From Mesorhizobium sp. B2-7-2 (GTDB lineage: Bacteria; Pseudomonadota; Alphaproteobacteria; Rhizobiales; Rhizobiaceae): DNA of 64,000 nt. The stretch spans positions 434,001 to 498,000 of the forward strand of contig NZ_VFTZ01000001.1 in assembly GCF_006440775.1 (NCBI RefSeq), read 5' to 3'. The notes under the pieces are model-generated. The model worked only from the letters and a program-made list of their open reading frames with translations, was not told the DNA's origin and ran no database searches. Shown piece by piece: positions 1 through 9,159 of the stretch; the stretch's first letter is position 1; each line of letters starts with the position of its first letter. Both the position numbers and the translations under genes were made by a program.

Positions 1-867
1 CGGTATCCAGCGCGGCCATTCCTGCTTGTCGCCGACGGCTACCGTGCCCTTGAACTGCAGGCCTTCGCGGCCGACCGCGATGGCATAGCGGCGTGCCGTG
101 GAAAACGACTCGACGAGATAGAGGCGGCGCGCACTGGTGTCGATGACGATGGTGCCCGGCTCATAACCGGTGAAAGTGACGTCCTGCGGCACGAATTCCG
201 GCTTCACCTTGAACGGCCGCTTGGCGGCCTTCTTGGCCAGCGCCGAATCAAGCGCGCGGGTCTCGGGCAGGTAACTGATCGAGCTCACCGACGAGCCGCC
301 GAAGAGGCCGGCAAATAGCCCGCCGCTGCTCGTCTGCTTCTGGCCGGGCTGCTCACTGCGCAACTCGCCATTGTTGCCGGTAGCGGTGATGTTCATGGCC
401 TCGGCCGGGATAGGCTCCTCGGCCTTGACCGGAATGATCTGCGCGACCGGATCCAGCGGCGCGATGATCTTGGTGGTCTTCTTGGCCGGCTTGGCGTCGG
501 CGACCTCAGCCGGCGCGGCAGTGCCCTTCTTGGCGAACCATTCCTGGCGCGCCGCGTCAGCCTTGGCCTTGGCGGCCTCGCGCATGGCCATCTTGCGAGC
601 CTCGAGCGCCTTATCCTTTGCCGCCTGCTTGTCGGCGTCGATCTTGGCCTCGAGCCTGCCGATCTGCGCGAGATCGTCCGAGGTCGGATTTTTCTTCTTC
701 TTGAGAAGCCTCAGCTGCGATGCGTCGCTCTTGGCGGCGGCAGCGGGAATGGCGTCGGTTTTCTCTACCGACGGGGAGGAGACCATGGTTGCCGGTCCGG
801 CAAGGGCCGCGGAACCCATGCCGAGGACGGCACAGACTCCCAAAATGATGAAGCTGCGAAGCTGCAT
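1..867 (-). CDS. L,D-transpeptidase (YkuD/ErfK family), C-terminus cut by window edge
   Basis: The frame is open from an ATG at 867 to the left edge, giving 289 residues of an incomplete protein. A signal peptide is visible (MQLRSFIILGVCAVLG then an ALA-G cleavage region). A Lys/Ala-rich, probably coiled stretch follows at about residues 30-110, then a linker. The last 70 residues match the start of a YkuD domain: a GTIVIDTSARRLYLVE strand and a RYAIAVGREG strand. The catalytic HxxxxSHGC segment would lie outside the window. The family makes 3-3 peptidoglycan cross-links or links outer-membrane proteins to peptidoglycan in the periplasm. The family call rests on the N-terminal half of the domain, so activity cannot be judged here. 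A CTTGAG-N17-ATTATA promoter candidate lies upstream. Confidence 0.75.
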   Translation of the reverse strand, partial: MQLRSFIILGVCAVLGMGSAALAGPATMVSSPSVEKTDAIPAAAAKSDASQLRLLKKKKNPTSDDLAQIGRLEAKIDADKQAAKDKALEARKMAMREAAKAKADAARQEWFAKKGTAAPAEVADAKPAKKTTKIIAPLDPVAQIIPVKAEEPIPAEAMNITATGNNGELRSEQPGQKQTSSGGLFAGLFGGSSVSSISYLPETRALDSALAKKAAKRPFKVKPEFVPQDVTFTGYEPGTIVIDTSARRLYLVESFSTARRYAIAVGREGLQFKGTVAVGDKQEWPRWIP

Positions 868-950
868 GGCGAAGATCCGATCGTTCGATGCGTGTTGCCC
901 ACGGCGTCGCCCGGCGTCCCCCAAGGACGCCAAAAGTGCCGCGCGCAATC

Positions 951-979
951 TATAATCGATTAGCCGTCATCGCCTCAAG
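951..979 (-). promoter_or_regulatory. Candidate sigma-70 promoter of the L,D-transpeptidase gene
   Basis: On the minus strand, CTTGAG (974-979) is followed after 17 bases by ATTATA (951-956). This fits the rhizobial form CTTGAC-N17-CTATAT in spacing and in five of six -35 bases. The -10 is a poorer match. It sits about 85 bases upstream of the ATG at 867. Confidence 0.35.
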
Positions 980-1077
980 CTGAGGCAGGCGACACGCCCG
1001 GTTGAATCTTCGTGATCGGGGGCGCATTTGCCGCGACTGTGTTCAAAGAACAACAGATCGCGGCGGTGCTTGTCCGG

Positions 1078-1578
1078 CTACTGGTTCGGAACCTGAGGGG
1101 TGACCGGCAAGGTGACGCCGTTGGTCGCCGGCGCGGTGGTCGGATTCGCGGGCGTTGTGGCCGGAGCCGGCGCGGTGGTGCCGTTGGCAAGCGGCGTGGT
1201 GGTCGTCGCACCGCCAGCCGGGGCCGCGGGAGCAGAGCCGCCAGCCGGAGCGGCGGGCTTGGAAGTGCCCACCGGCCCATTGGAACCCGGCAGCTGGTTG
1301 AGCACGCCGTTGCCCTGGCTGGACGTTGCCGGACGGTCGAGGATGTCGATCGGCTTTTCGCCGTAGCGGGCAAGGATCGACAGCGCCAGCGACGTCACGA
1401 AGAAGGCTGCCGCCAGGATCGCGGTGGCGCGGGTCAACGCGTTGGCGGCGCCACGAGCGGTCATGAAACCGGAGCCGCCGCCGATGCCCAAGCCGCCGCC
1501 TTCGGAGCGCTGCAGCAGCACCACGCCGACGAGGGCGAGCACGACCATGAGGTGGACGACGATCAGTACGGTTTCCAT
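1078..1578 (-). CDS. secG: Protein-export membrane protein SecG
   Basis: SecG is the small accessory subunit of the SecYEG translocon in the inner membrane. The 166-residue product starts METVLIVVHLMVVLALVGVVLLQ, the family's first membrane helix, followed by the typical RSEGGGLGIGGGSGFM loop and a second helix at about residues 50-70. Residues 85-166 form a low-complexity tail rich in Ala, Pro, Thr and Gly. The tail makes the protein roughly twice the length of E. coli SecG (110 residues including its own short tail). The gene stands alone between the L,D-transpeptidase and tpiA. Confidence 0.92.
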   Translation of the reverse strand: METVLIVVHLMVVLALVGVVLLQRSEGGGLGIGGGSGFMTARGAANALTRATAILAAAFFVTSLALSILARYGEKPIDILDRPATSSQGNGVLNQLPGSNGPVGTSKPAAPAGGSAPAAPAGGATTTTPLANGTTAPAPATTPANPTTAPATNGVTLPVTPQVPNQ

Positions 1579-1914
1579 AATTTATCCTGGCGAGGCCTTG
1601 CGCGAGCGCGCATGCGACCGATGATTTGGAGGCGGCTCCTTACAATGCTTTGGCGGCATTTCCAAGCCCGTGGCCGGGAATATGGGAAGCAATGCGGCCT
1701 TTACAACGATTTAGCCCGCGCGAGCCTGGGAGACGGGCTGGGGTGTGTTGAGATTCAGGTCAGGCCGAGCCGGAAACGTTGGTTTTCGAGAACCGGCCTA
1801 CGCCGGCCGTAGCCCTTATAGGGCTGAGACACCTATGAGGGCTTCGGCCGGCGGAGGCCGGAAGCGCAGGAAATCATCGTTCGCAGGCCGGCATCACCTG
1901 AATATCAACGCAGG
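1579..1914. other. Intergenic region secG-tpiA without a recognisable gene
   Basis: This stretch of 336 bases has no ORF with a credible family signature and no tRNA fold that I could find. It contains GC-rich inverted repeats, for example around 1791-1812 (CCGGCCTACGCCGGCCG) and 1842-1863 (CTTCGGCCGGCGGAGGCCGGAAG). These could act as a transcription end for tpiA, but no clear T-tract follows. Confidence 0.4.
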
Positions 1915-2682
1915 CTAAGCCATGTTCATATAAGCTTCCGCTATGGCCAGGAAATCGGCTGCCTTCAGGCTGGCGCCGCCGACCAGCGCGCCGTCGACAT
2001 TGTCGACGCTGAGCAGTTCCACCGCGTTGGAAGGCTTGACCGAGCCGCCATAAAGAATGCGCGTCCTGGCCGCGGTATCGCCGAACAGCGCGGTCAGCTT
2101 GCCCCGGATATGCGCATGCGCCTCGGCGACATCGGCCGCGGTCGGCGTCAGGCCGGTGCCGATCGCCCAGACCGGCTCGTAGGCGATGATGGTGTTGGCG
2201 GCGGTGGCGCTCGCCGGCACGGAACCGTCAAGCTGGCGCGACAGGACATCAAGCGTGGCGCCCGCCTCCCGCTCGGCGCGCGTCTCGCCGATGCAGATGA
2301 TGGCCACCAGCCCCGCCCGCCAGGCCGCCGACGCCTTGGCATGGACTATTGCATCGTCGTCGCCGAACAGCTCGCGGCGCTCGGAATGGCCGACGATGAC
2401 GTGGCTCGCGCCAGCATCCTTGAGCATCTCGGCCGAAATCTCGCCCGTGAAGGCGCCGCTCTCCTTGGGATGGCAATCCTCTCCACCGGCACGCACCGGC
2501 GTGCGCGACAGGATCTCGGCGGCGCGCTGCAGCAAGGTCGCCGGCACGCACACCAGCGCTTCGGTCTCCGCGTCGAGCCCGCTCATGAACCCGTTGCCTA
2601 TCGACCGCAGCTCGTTGAGCGAGGCGCTGGTGCCGTTCATTTTCCAGTTGCCGGCGACAAGCGGGCGGATTCCAGGGGTCAT
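1915..2682 (-). CDS. tpiA: Triosephosphate isomerase
   Basis: The enzyme interconverts dihydroxyacetone phosphate and glyceraldehyde 3-phosphate in the cytosol. The product has 255 residues, the normal TIM-barrel length. Substrate-binding Asn and Lys are in NWKMNG near residues 12-16, the electrophilic His is in VIVGHSERR, the catalytic Glu is in [11 protein letters not shown], and phosphate-loop glycines are in YGGSV and VGGASL. The frame is open 63 bases further upstream, but homologues begin at the [14 protein letters not shown] methionine, so 2682 was chosen. The gene is divergent from ppiD with about 140 bases between the two starts. Confidence 0.96.
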   Translation of the reverse strand: MTPGIRPLVAGNWKMNGTSASLNELRSIGNGFMSGLDAETEALVCVPATLLQRAAEILSRTPVRAGGEDCHPKESGAFTGEISAEMLKDAGASHVIVGHSERRELFGDDDAIVHAKASAAWRAGLVAIICIGETRAEREAGATLDVLSRQLDGSVPASATAANTIIAYEPVWAIGTGLTPTAADVAEAHAHIRGKLTALFGDTAARTRILYGGSVKPSNAVELLSVDNVDGALVGGASLKAADFLAIAEAYMNMA

Positions 2683-2825
2683 GGGGCGCGTTCTCCGAGC
2701 GACATTAAGCAGCGCCCTCACTACCAAAATCAGGTCACAAAGCAATCGACAGTGGGCCGGAAGGGCGCTATTGCGCTTGTTTCAGACTCGGCGCACGCGA
2801 AAATGCGCAAAAATCGGAAGTATGC

Positions 2826-4721
2826 ATGCTTAGTATATTGAGAAGCGCGGCAGGCACCTGGGTCGCGAAGGCGTTGCTGTCCTTGCTGGTGGTGAGTTTC
2901 CTCGCCTGGGGCGCGACCACGCGCATGGTGGGTGGCGTGCTGGGCGGCCATCACGCGGTGATCACGGCCGGCGGCACGGAGGTCTCGATCAACGAGTACC
3001 GCCTCGCTTACGACCGCCAGCTCAACCTTCTGTCGCAGCAATATGGCCAGCGCGTCACCCACGAACAGGCCAAGCTGCTGGGCGTCGACAATCAGGTGCT
3101 GGCGCAGCTCGTTTCGGGCGCCGTGCTGGACGAACAGGCGCGCAAGCTCGGGCTCGGCCTCTCCAAGGATCGGCTGGCCGAACTGACGCGCGAGGATCCG
3201 GCCTTCAAGGGCCCCGGCGGCCAGTTCGATCGCCGCACCTTCGAGTATCTGCTGCGCCAGCTCGGCATGCGGCCCGAGGACTATCTCAGGAACCGCTCGC
3301 AGGTGGCCGTGCGCCAGCAGATCGTCGAGGCGATCTCCGACGGCCTCAAGGTTCCGCAGACCTTCCTGAAAGCGGTCTCTCTCTATCGCGGCGAGGATCG
3401 CACGATCGACTATGTCGTGCTGCCGAAGACGCTGGTGCAGCCGATCGAGGCGCCGTCCGACAGCGCCCTCAAAACTTATTTCGACGCCAACAAGAAGAAC
3501 TATGCCGCGCCGGAATACCGCAAGTTCTCCTATGTCCGGCTGGAGCCGCAGGACATCATGGATCCGTCCGCGGTGACAGACCAGCAGATCAGCGAGGACT
3601 ACAACAAGAACATCGCGCGCTACACGACGCCCGAGATGCGTACCATCGAGCAGCTGGTGTTCAAGACGCCGGATGCGGCCAAGGCCGCTTTGGATTCGCT
3701 GAAGGCTGGCGCTACCTTCGACAAGCTCGTCACCGCCGAAGGCAAGACGCAGGCCGACACGCTGCTCGGCACGCTTGCCAAGGACAAGATCGCCGACAAG
3801 GCGGTGGCCGATGCCGCCTTCTCGCTCAATGCCAACGAGGTGAGCCAGGTCGTCCAGGGCGCCTTCGGTCCCGTGCTGTTGCGCGTCACCGAGATCAAGC
3901 CGCAGGTGGTGAAGCCGCTGTCGGAAGTGTCCGGCCAGATCCGCAAGGACCTGGCGCTTGGCGAGGCAAGCCGCATCCTGCTCGATGTGCATGACAGCTA
4001 CGAGGACACCCGCGCCTCGGGCGCCTCGCTGGCCCAGGCCGCCGAGAAGTTGAAGCTCAAGGTCGTCACCATCGACGCCATCGACCGTACCGGCCAGCGG
4101 CCGGACGGCACGATCGTCAACGACCTGCCGGAATCGGCCGAGCTGATCAAATCGGTGTTCGCGGCGGAGCCCAATACCGAGAACGAAGGCCTGACGACTG
4201 CCGGCAACGGTTTCGTCTTCTACGAAGTGCAGTCGGTCACGCCGGCGCGCGACCGCACGTTGGATGAAGTCCGCAAGAAGGTCGTCGCCGACTGGACAGA
4301 GGCCGAGACCGACAAGCGTCTCGACGCCAAGGCTCAGGAACTGGAGAAGCGCCTCAAGGCAGGCACCGCGCTCGACGTCATCGCCGGCGAGCTCAAGCTC
4401 GACAAGCAGACCAAACGCGGCCTGAAGCGCGAAGCCGACGATGCCGATTTCGGCAAGGAAGGCGCCGCGGCCATGTTCGGCGTCGGCGAAGGCGGTACTG
4501 GTTTGATCCCCTCGCCCACCGGCGACGGCCAGATCCTGTTCAAGGTCGCCGAGGTCTTCGAGCCGGCGGGCGCCGATGGCAGCGCGGTGCCGGACGACGC
4601 GCAGAAATCCTTCGGCGCCGGCATGTCCGACGATCTGCTCGACCAGCTGGTGGCGCAGTTGCAGTCGCAATATGACATTCGCATCGATCCGAACGCGGTT
4701 TCGCAAGCACAGACACGATGA
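2826..4721 (+). CDS. ppiD: Peptidyl-prolyl cis-trans isomerase D-like periplasmic foldase (SurA_N/PpiC)
   Basis: The product has 631 residues. It starts with a short cytoplasmic segment and one membrane anchor (about residues 14-32, [15 protein letters not shown]), so the body faces the periplasm. A SurA-like N-terminal domain (about 40-190) is followed by a parvulin-type rotamase domain (about 225-365, including the [15 protein letters not shown] segment) and a long C-terminal part with a second rotamase-like region. PpiD proteins sit at the Sec translocon exit and help secreted and outer-membrane proteins fold. The stop overlaps the trpD start (ATGA at 4718-4721), so the two are translationally coupled. 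Confidence 0.9.
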   Translation: MLSILRSAAGTWVAKALLSLLVVSFLAWGATTRMVGGVLGGHHAVITAGGTEVSINEYRLAYDRQLNLLSQQYGQRVTHEQAKLLGVDNQVLAQLVSGAVLDEQARKLGLGLSKDRLAELTREDPAFKGPGGQFDRRTFEYLLRQLGMRPEDYLRNRSQVAVRQQIVEAISDGLKVPQTFLKAVSLYRGEDRTIDYVVLPKTLVQPIEAPSDSALKTYFDANKKNYAAPEYRKFSYVRLEPQDIMDPSAVTDQQISEDYNKNIARYTTPEMRTIEQLVFKTPDAAKAALDSLKAGATFDKLVTAEGKTQADTLLGTLAKDKIADKAVADAAFSLNANEVSQVVQGAFGPVLLRVTEIKPQVVKPLSEVSGQIRKDLALGEASRILLDVHDSYEDTRASGASLAQAAEKLKLKVVTIDAIDRTGQRPDGTIVNDLPESAELIKSVFAAEPNTENEGLTTAGNGFVFYEVQSVTPARDRTLDEVRKKVVADWTEAETDKRLDAKAQELEKRLKAGTALDVIAGELKLDKQTKRGLKREADDADFGKEGAAAMFGVGEGGTGLIPSPTGDGQILFKVAEVFEPAGADGSAVPDDAQKSFGAGMSDDLLDQLVAQLQSQYDIRIDPNAVSQAQTR

Positions 4722-5728
4722 GCGCTCTCAAGACACACATAGCCAAGGTCGCCACGGGCACCGCGCTTTCCTTCGAGGAAGCGCGCGAGGCGTTCGACAT
4801 CATCATGTCGGGCGACGCGACACCCGGCCAGATCGGCGGCTTCCTGATGGCGCTGCGCGTGCGCGGCGAGACGGTGGGCGAGATTTCCGGCGCGGTCGCT
4901 ACGATGCGCGCCAAGATGCTGCGCGTCGAGGCGCCGCAAGGCGCCATCGACATCGTCGGCACCGGCGGCGACAATTCGCATTCGGTCAACATCTCGACCG
5001 CTTCGGCCTTCGTCATCGCCGCGGCCGGCGTGCCGGTGGCCAAGCATGGCAATCGCGGCCTGTCCTCGCTGACCGGCTCCGCCGATGTGCTGACGGCGCT
5101 GGGCGTCAGAATAGACATCCCGCCGGAGACGATCGGCCGCTGCATCCATGAGGCGGGTGTCGGCTTCATGTTCGCGCCGGCGCATCATCCGGCGATGAAG
5201 CATGTCGGGCCGACCCGCGTCGAGCTCGGCACGCGCACCATCTTCAACCTGCTCGGACCGCTGTCGAACCCCGCCGGCGTCAGCCGCCAGATGGTTGGCG
5301 TGTTCCTGCCGGAGTGGATCATGCCCGTGGCCGAGACGCTCAAGGCGCTGGGCGCTGATCACGCCTGGGTCGTCCATGGCGACGGCTATGACGAGATCAC
5401 CACCACCGGCGAGACCCAGGTGGCGGAGCTCGCCGGCGGCGAGATTCGCAGCTTCACCTTGACGCCGGAAGCCGTTGGCTTGAAGCGGCACACAAAGGAA
5501 GAGCTGCGCGGCGGCGACGCGGCCTACAACGCCAAGGAATTGCGCGATATGCTTGGCGGAGCCGCCGGCGCATATCGCGATACGGTGCTGATGAATGCCG
5601 GCGCCGGGCTGGTTGTGGCCGGCAAGGTGACGACGCTGGCCGACGGCATCGCGGCGGCGGCGCAAGCGATCGACAGCGGCCGCGCGCTTGCGGTGCTCGA
5701 CAAGCTCATCGAGATTTCGAACGGTTAG
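4718..5728 (+). CDS. trpD: Anthranilate phosphoribosyltransferase
   Basis: TrpD transfers phosphoribosyl from PRPP to anthranilate, the second step of tryptophan synthesis. The 336-residue product carries the PRPP-binding [16 protein letters not shown] segment (about residues 78-93), the KHGNRGLSS segment that contacts anthranilate, and the metal-binding DE pair in GYDEITTTG. There is no fused TrpG domain. The ATG overlaps the ppiD stop by four bases, and trpC follows five bases after the stop. Kynureninase, which makes anthranilate, is encoded on the other strand at 9160-10407. Confidence 0.97.
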   Translation: MSALKTHIAKVATGTALSFEEAREAFDIIMSGDATPGQIGGFLMALRVRGETVGEISGAVATMRAKMLRVEAPQGAIDIVGTGGDNSHSVNISTASAFVIAAAGVPVAKHGNRGLSSLTGSADVLTALGVRIDIPPETIGRCIHEAGVGFMFAPAHHPAMKHVGPTRVELGTRTIFNLLGPLSNPAGVSRQMVGVFLPEWIMPVAETLKALGADHAWVVHGDGYDEITTTGETQVAELAGGEIRSFTLTPEAVGLKRHTKEELRGGDAAYNAKELRDMLGGAAGAYRDTVLMNAGAGLVVAGKVTTLADGIAAAAQAIDSGRALAVLDKLIEISNG

Positions 5729-5733
5729 ACCCC

Positions 5734-6546
5734 TTGTCCGATATCCTGCGCAAGATCGAAGCCTACAAGCGTGAAGAGATCGCCGCGGCGAAGCTCGCCG
5801 TGTCGTTCGCCGAGATCAGGACGAAGGCCAGGGACGCCGAGCCGCCGCGCGGCTTCCTTGCCGCGCTGGAGGCCAAGCGCCGAGACGGCGGCTTCGCTTT
5901 GATCGCCGAAATCAAGAAGGCCAGCCCTTCCAGGGGCCTGATCCGCGCGGATTTCGATCCACCGGCGCTCGCCGACGCCTATCGGAAAGGCGGCGCCGCC
6001 TGCCTTTCGGTGCTTACGGACGCCCCGTCTTTCCACGGCGCTCCCGAATTCCTGACGGCCGCTCGGGCAGCGGTGCGCCTGCCGGCTCTGCGCAAGGATT
6101 TTCTGTTCGATCCCTACCAGGTCTACGAAGCACGCGCCTGGGGCGCCGACGCCATCCTGATCATCATGGCAAGCGTCGACGACGCGCTTGCCAAGGACCT
6201 TGAGGCGACCGCCTTCGAGCTCGGCATGGACGCTCTGGTCGAGGTGCACGACGAAAACGAAATGCAACGCGCGCTCCGCCTCTCGTCGCGGCTGATCGGC
6301 ATCAACAACCGCGATCTCAGAACCTTTGAAACCAGCCTCGACGTTTCGGAGCGGCTGGCGGCCATGGTGCCGGCGGATCGGCTGCTGGTCAGCGAAAGCG
6401 GCATCTTCACGCATCAGGATTGCCGCCGGCTGGAGAAGAGCAAGATCGGCACGTTCCTGGTCGGCGAGAGCCTGATGCGGCAGGCCGACGTGGCCGCCGC
6501 CACGCAACGGCTGCTCACCGGCAAGGCCCGTGCCGAGGCCGTTTGA
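5734..6546 (+). CDS. trpC: Indole-3-glycerol phosphate synthase
   Basis: TrpC closes the indole ring of CdRP to give indole-3-glycerol phosphate. The 270-residue product shows the Glu and Lys of [14 protein letters not shown], the catalytic [11 protein letters not shown] segment, and the [11 protein letters not shown] and VSESGI phosphate-binding motifs. It is a monofunctional enzyme with no TrpF fusion. The start is TTG, giving [12 protein letters not shown], five bases after the trpD stop. moaC starts two bases after its stop, so the two biosynthetic pathways share a transcript here. Confidence 0.97.
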   Translation: MSDILRKIEAYKREEIAAAKLAVSFAEIRTKARDAEPPRGFLAALEAKRRDGGFALIAEIKKASPSRGLIRADFDPPALADAYRKGGAACLSVLTDAPSFHGAPEFLTAARAAVRLPALRKDFLFDPYQVYEARAWGADAILIIMASVDDALAKDLEATAFELGMDALVEVHDENEMQRALRLSSRLIGINNRDLRTFETSLDVSERLAAMVPADRLLVSESGIFTHQDCRRLEKSKIGTFLVGESLMRQADVAAATQRLLTGKARAEAV

Positions 6547-6548
6547 GG

Positions 6549-7028
6549 ATGGCCTCCCTTACCCATCTTGGTGCCAAGGGCGAAGCCAACATGGTCGACG
6601 TCGGCGACAAGGCGGAGACGACGCGCACGGCAGTCGCCGAAGGGTTTGTCTCCATGCAGCCGCAAACGCTGGAGATGATCTTGGCCGGCGACGCCAAGAA
6701 AGGCGACGTATTGGGGACTGCCCGTATCGCCGGCATCATGGCCGCGAAGAAGACGCACGAGCTGATCCCGCTCTGCCACCCGCTGCTTCTGACCAAAGTT
6801 GCCGTCGAGATCGAGCCGGACCGTTCCTTGCCAGGTCTCAAGGTTACCGCGCTCGCCCGCGTCACCGGCAAGACGGGTGTGGAGATGGAGGCGCTGACCG
6901 CCGCTTCAGTCGCCTGCCTCACCATCTACGACATGGCCAAGGCAGCGGACCGCGGGATGGTGATTTCCGGCGTCCGGCTGGTCGAGAAGACCGGCGGCAA
7001 ATCTGGCGACTACAAGGCGGGTTCATAA
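6549..7028 (+). CDS. moaC: Cyclic pyranopterin monophosphate synthase
   Basis: MoaC converts the MoaA product to cyclic pyranopterin monophosphate in molybdenum cofactor synthesis. The 159-residue product has the signature [11 protein letters not shown] (about residues 72-82) and the Lys/Asp active-site segment [13 protein letters not shown]...IYDMAKA. The ATG at 6549 gives [18 protein letters not shown], the family N-terminus; the open frame upstream overlaps trpC and is a shadow. The stop overlaps the next ATG by one base (TAATG). Confidence 0.96.
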   Translation: MASLTHLGAKGEANMVDVGDKAETTRTAVAEGFVSMQPQTLEMILAGDAKKGDVLGTARIAGIMAAKKTHELIPLCHPLLLTKVAVEIEPDRSLPGLKVTALARVTGKTGVEMEALTAASVACLTIYDMAKAADRGMVISGVRLVEKTGGKSGDYKAGS

Positions 7029-8233
7029 TGGCCTTGCTTCCGGTCACCGAGGCGCTCGAACGCCTGCTGGACGGCGTGACGGCTCTGCCGGGCGAGCGCG
7101 TTCCGCTGGCTGACGCGGCGGGCCGCGTGCTGGCCGAGCCGGTGGTCGCGTTGCGCACGCAACCACCTTTCGATGCCTCCGCGATGGACGGCTATGCCGC
7201 GCGCTTCTCCGATGTCGCCTCGGCGCCGGCGCTACTCGAGGTCATCGGCATGGCGCCTGCCGGACGCGGTTTCTCCGGAACCGTCGGCGAAGGCCAGGCC
7301 GTGCGCATCTTCACCGGGGCGCCGTTGCCGGAGGGCGCCGACACCGTCGTCATCCAGGAAAACGTCCGCGATCTCGGCAATGGCAGGATCGAGCTGACGG
7401 AGCCAACCGCAGAAGCACGCAATGTCCGCCGCCGCGGGCTCGACTTCGGTCAGGGCGACGTGCTGCTCGAAAAGGGCCGAGTTCTCGATGCGGCGGCCCT
7501 TTCGCTGGCGGCCTCGGCCAACCACCCAGCCTTGTGCGTCGTGCGCCGGCCGCTGGTCGCGATCATCGCCACCGGGGACGAATTGCTGCCGCCAGGCAGC
7601 GCGCTCGGCCCCGACCAGATCATTTCGTCGAATGCTTACGGCGTTGCCGCCGCCGCCCAGTCGGTCGGCGCGCGCGCGCTCGATCTCGGCATCGCCGCCG
7701 ACCGCCAGGAGGCGATTGCCGCGCTGGTCCGGAAAGCGGTCGAGGCCGGCGCCGATATCATCGTCACGCTCGGCGGCGCCTCGGTCGGCGACCACGACCT
7801 CGTCCATGGCGTGCTGACCGGCGAAGGCATGCAGCTCGATTTCTGGAAGATCGCCATGCGCCCCGGCAAACCGCTGATGTTTGGCCGGCTTGGCAATGTC
7901 CGCTGCATCGGCCTGCCCGGCAATCCGGTGGCAAGCATTGTCTGCTCGCAACTCTTCCTGAAGCCGCTGCTTGCCCGGCTCGGCGGCCGCGATCATCGGC
8001 AGGATATGCGAATGGCCCGGCTTGGCACCGCGATGCGGGCCAACGACGTCAGGCAGGACTATGTGCGCGCCGTCGTGCGCGAGGACGCCGGCACCTTGAT
8101 CGCGACGCCTTTCGGCATCCAGGACTCCTCTATGCTGCGGATGCTCGCCGACGCCAACGGCCTGATCGTGCGCGAGCCCTTTGCGCCGGCCGCGGAAGCC
8201 GGCGCTGAATGCAGCGTGCTCATGCTGCGCTAG
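7028..8233 (+). CDS. moeA: Molybdopterin molybdenumtransferase MoeA
   Basis: MoeA inserts molybdate into adenylated molybdopterin. The 401-residue product has domain III first (PPFDASAMDGYA, conserved MoeA N-terminal signature), domain II with GDELLPPG, and the MPT-binding region with TLGGASVGDHD, RPGKPLMFG and GLPGNPVAS. The C-terminal domain IV is present (about residues 325-401). The start overlaps the moaC stop by one base. It is the last gene of the plus-strand run; a 16-base direct repeat follows its stop. Confidence 0.96.
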   Translation: MALLPVTEALERLLDGVTALPGERVPLADAAGRVLAEPVVALRTQPPFDASAMDGYAARFSDVASAPALLEVIGMAPAGRGFSGTVGEGQAVRIFTGAPLPEGADTVVIQENVRDLGNGRIELTEPTAEARNVRRRGLDFGQGDVLLEKGRVLDAAALSLAASANHPALCVVRRPLVAIIATGDELLPPGSALGPDQIISSNAYGVAAAAQSVGARALDLGIAADRQEAIAALVRKAVEAGADIIVTLGGASVGDHDLVHGVLTGEGMQLDFWKIAMRPGKPLMFGRLGNVRCIGLPGNPVASIVCSQLFLKPLLARLGGRDHRQDMRMARLGTAMRANDVRQDYVRAVVREDAGTLIATPFGIQDSSMLRMLADANGLIVREPFAPAAEAGAECSVLMLR

Positions 8234-8235
8234 AC

Positions 8236-8274
8236 GTCGACGAAGTCGATCCTGATAGGTCGACGAGGTCGATC
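8236..8274. repeat. Imperfect 16-base direct repeat between moeA and the kyn module
   Basis: GTCGACGAAGTCGATC at 8236-8251 recurs as GTCGACGAGGTCGATC at 8259-8274, with 15 of 16 bases the same and 7 bases between. It lies between the convergent stops of moeA and the hydrolase. Confidence 0.6.
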
Positions 8275-8281
8275 GTAACCC

Positions 8282-9157
8282 TTATTCGCCGACCAACGTA
8301 CGGGTCAGGGGATGATCCGGGTCGGCGAGACCATCGACAATATTGAAATGATGTCGGTCCGGCTCGACCACTGAACAGGTGGCAGCGCCGAGCCCGGTCC
8401 AGATGTTGGCGAGCAACGCGCTGTGGCGCAGGAATTCCGCACGCTCGCCGCCGCCGGCCCAGCAGGTGATGCAGGCTCCCTGTCGAGGCCGCAGTAATGC
8501 CGGGCTTTCGCTCCGCGCTTCCGGCTCGTCGATGTTCAATGTTTCGTTCAGCGCGGTGAACATCAGCGGCCGAAGGTCGTGCAGGCCTGAAATCGAAACC
8601 ACCTGTCGTATGCGCCATGTCACATCGGATGATAGCGGTGAGGCCGTGGTCACCATTCGGCTGGCCAGATGCCCGCCGGCCGAGTGCCCGGTCAGCATCA
8701 GCGGACCATCGACCATGGCTGCCGCCTTCTCGATCGCTGCAGCGACCTCGCCGACTATGCCGCTGATCCTGGTCTGCGGGCACAGCGTGTAGGAGGGCAT
8801 GGCGACGGCAAAGCCGCGCCCGAGCGCGCCTCCAGCCAGATGCGACCAGGAGCCCTTGTCCGACTCCATCCAGTAGCCGCCGTGGATGAATACGACGAGC
8901 CCCTTTGGCGCCGCAGACGGGAGAAACAGGTCGAAGCGATTGCGCGGCGCGTCGCCATACACGATATCGAGCCGCGCCCTGCCCTCTGACAGCAGCCTTT
9001 CGCGGAATGCCCGCGCCGGACCATCCCACGCCGCGGGCCAGCGGTCGCCGCCCGCGATGTTGGCGCCATTTGCGTAGGCGTCATCCCAGTCGACAACACG
9101 ATGTCCCAGCAACGGTGTCTCCGCGATCAGGTCATTTGTTCGGCATCGCCGATTCAA
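8282..9157 (-). CDS. Alpha/beta hydrolase, probable N-formylkynurenine formamidase
   Basis: The 291-residue product shows an oxyanion-hole motif HGGYW (residues 92-96) and a nucleophile elbow GHSAGGH (Ser159), with a His in RHHFNIVDGL near the C-terminus. This arrangement is that of the HGGXW arylformamidases (BNA7/AFMID type) and related esterases. The gene follows the kynureninase stop by two bases, which makes hydrolysis of N-formylkynurenine to kynurenine the likely job. The start is a TTG at 9157; no better in-frame ATG is near it. It is not the metal-dependent KynB cyclase-family formamidase. No tryptophan dioxygenase is in the window, so the pathway's first step must be elsewhere. Confidence 0.75.
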   Translation of the reverse strand: MNRRCRTNDLIAETPLLGHRVVDWDDAYANGANIAGGDRWPAAWDGPARAFRERLLSEGRARLDIVYGDAPRNRFDLFLPSAAPKGLVVFIHGGYWMESDKGSWSHLAGGALGRGFAVAMPSYTLCPQTRISGIVGEVAAAIEKAAAMVDGPLMLTGHSAGGHLASRMVTTASPLSSDVTWRIRQVVSISGLHDLRPLMFTALNETLNIDEPEARSESPALLRPRQGACITCWAGGGERAEFLRHSALLANIWTGLGAATCSVVEPDRHHFNIVDGLADPDHPLTRTLVGE

Positions 9158-9159
9158 AG

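Noticed and set aside
1579..1914. A tRNA gene downstream of secG
   Set aside because: tRNA-Leu often follows secG in other bacteria, but no cloverleaf with a TTCGAAT-type T arm could be found on either strand.
2730..4706. A 658-codon open frame on the minus strand opposite ppiD
   Set aside because: It is antisense to ppiD, which has clear foldase domains and a coupled neighbour. High-GC codon use in the real gene opens the opposite frame; the predicted protein has no family likeness.
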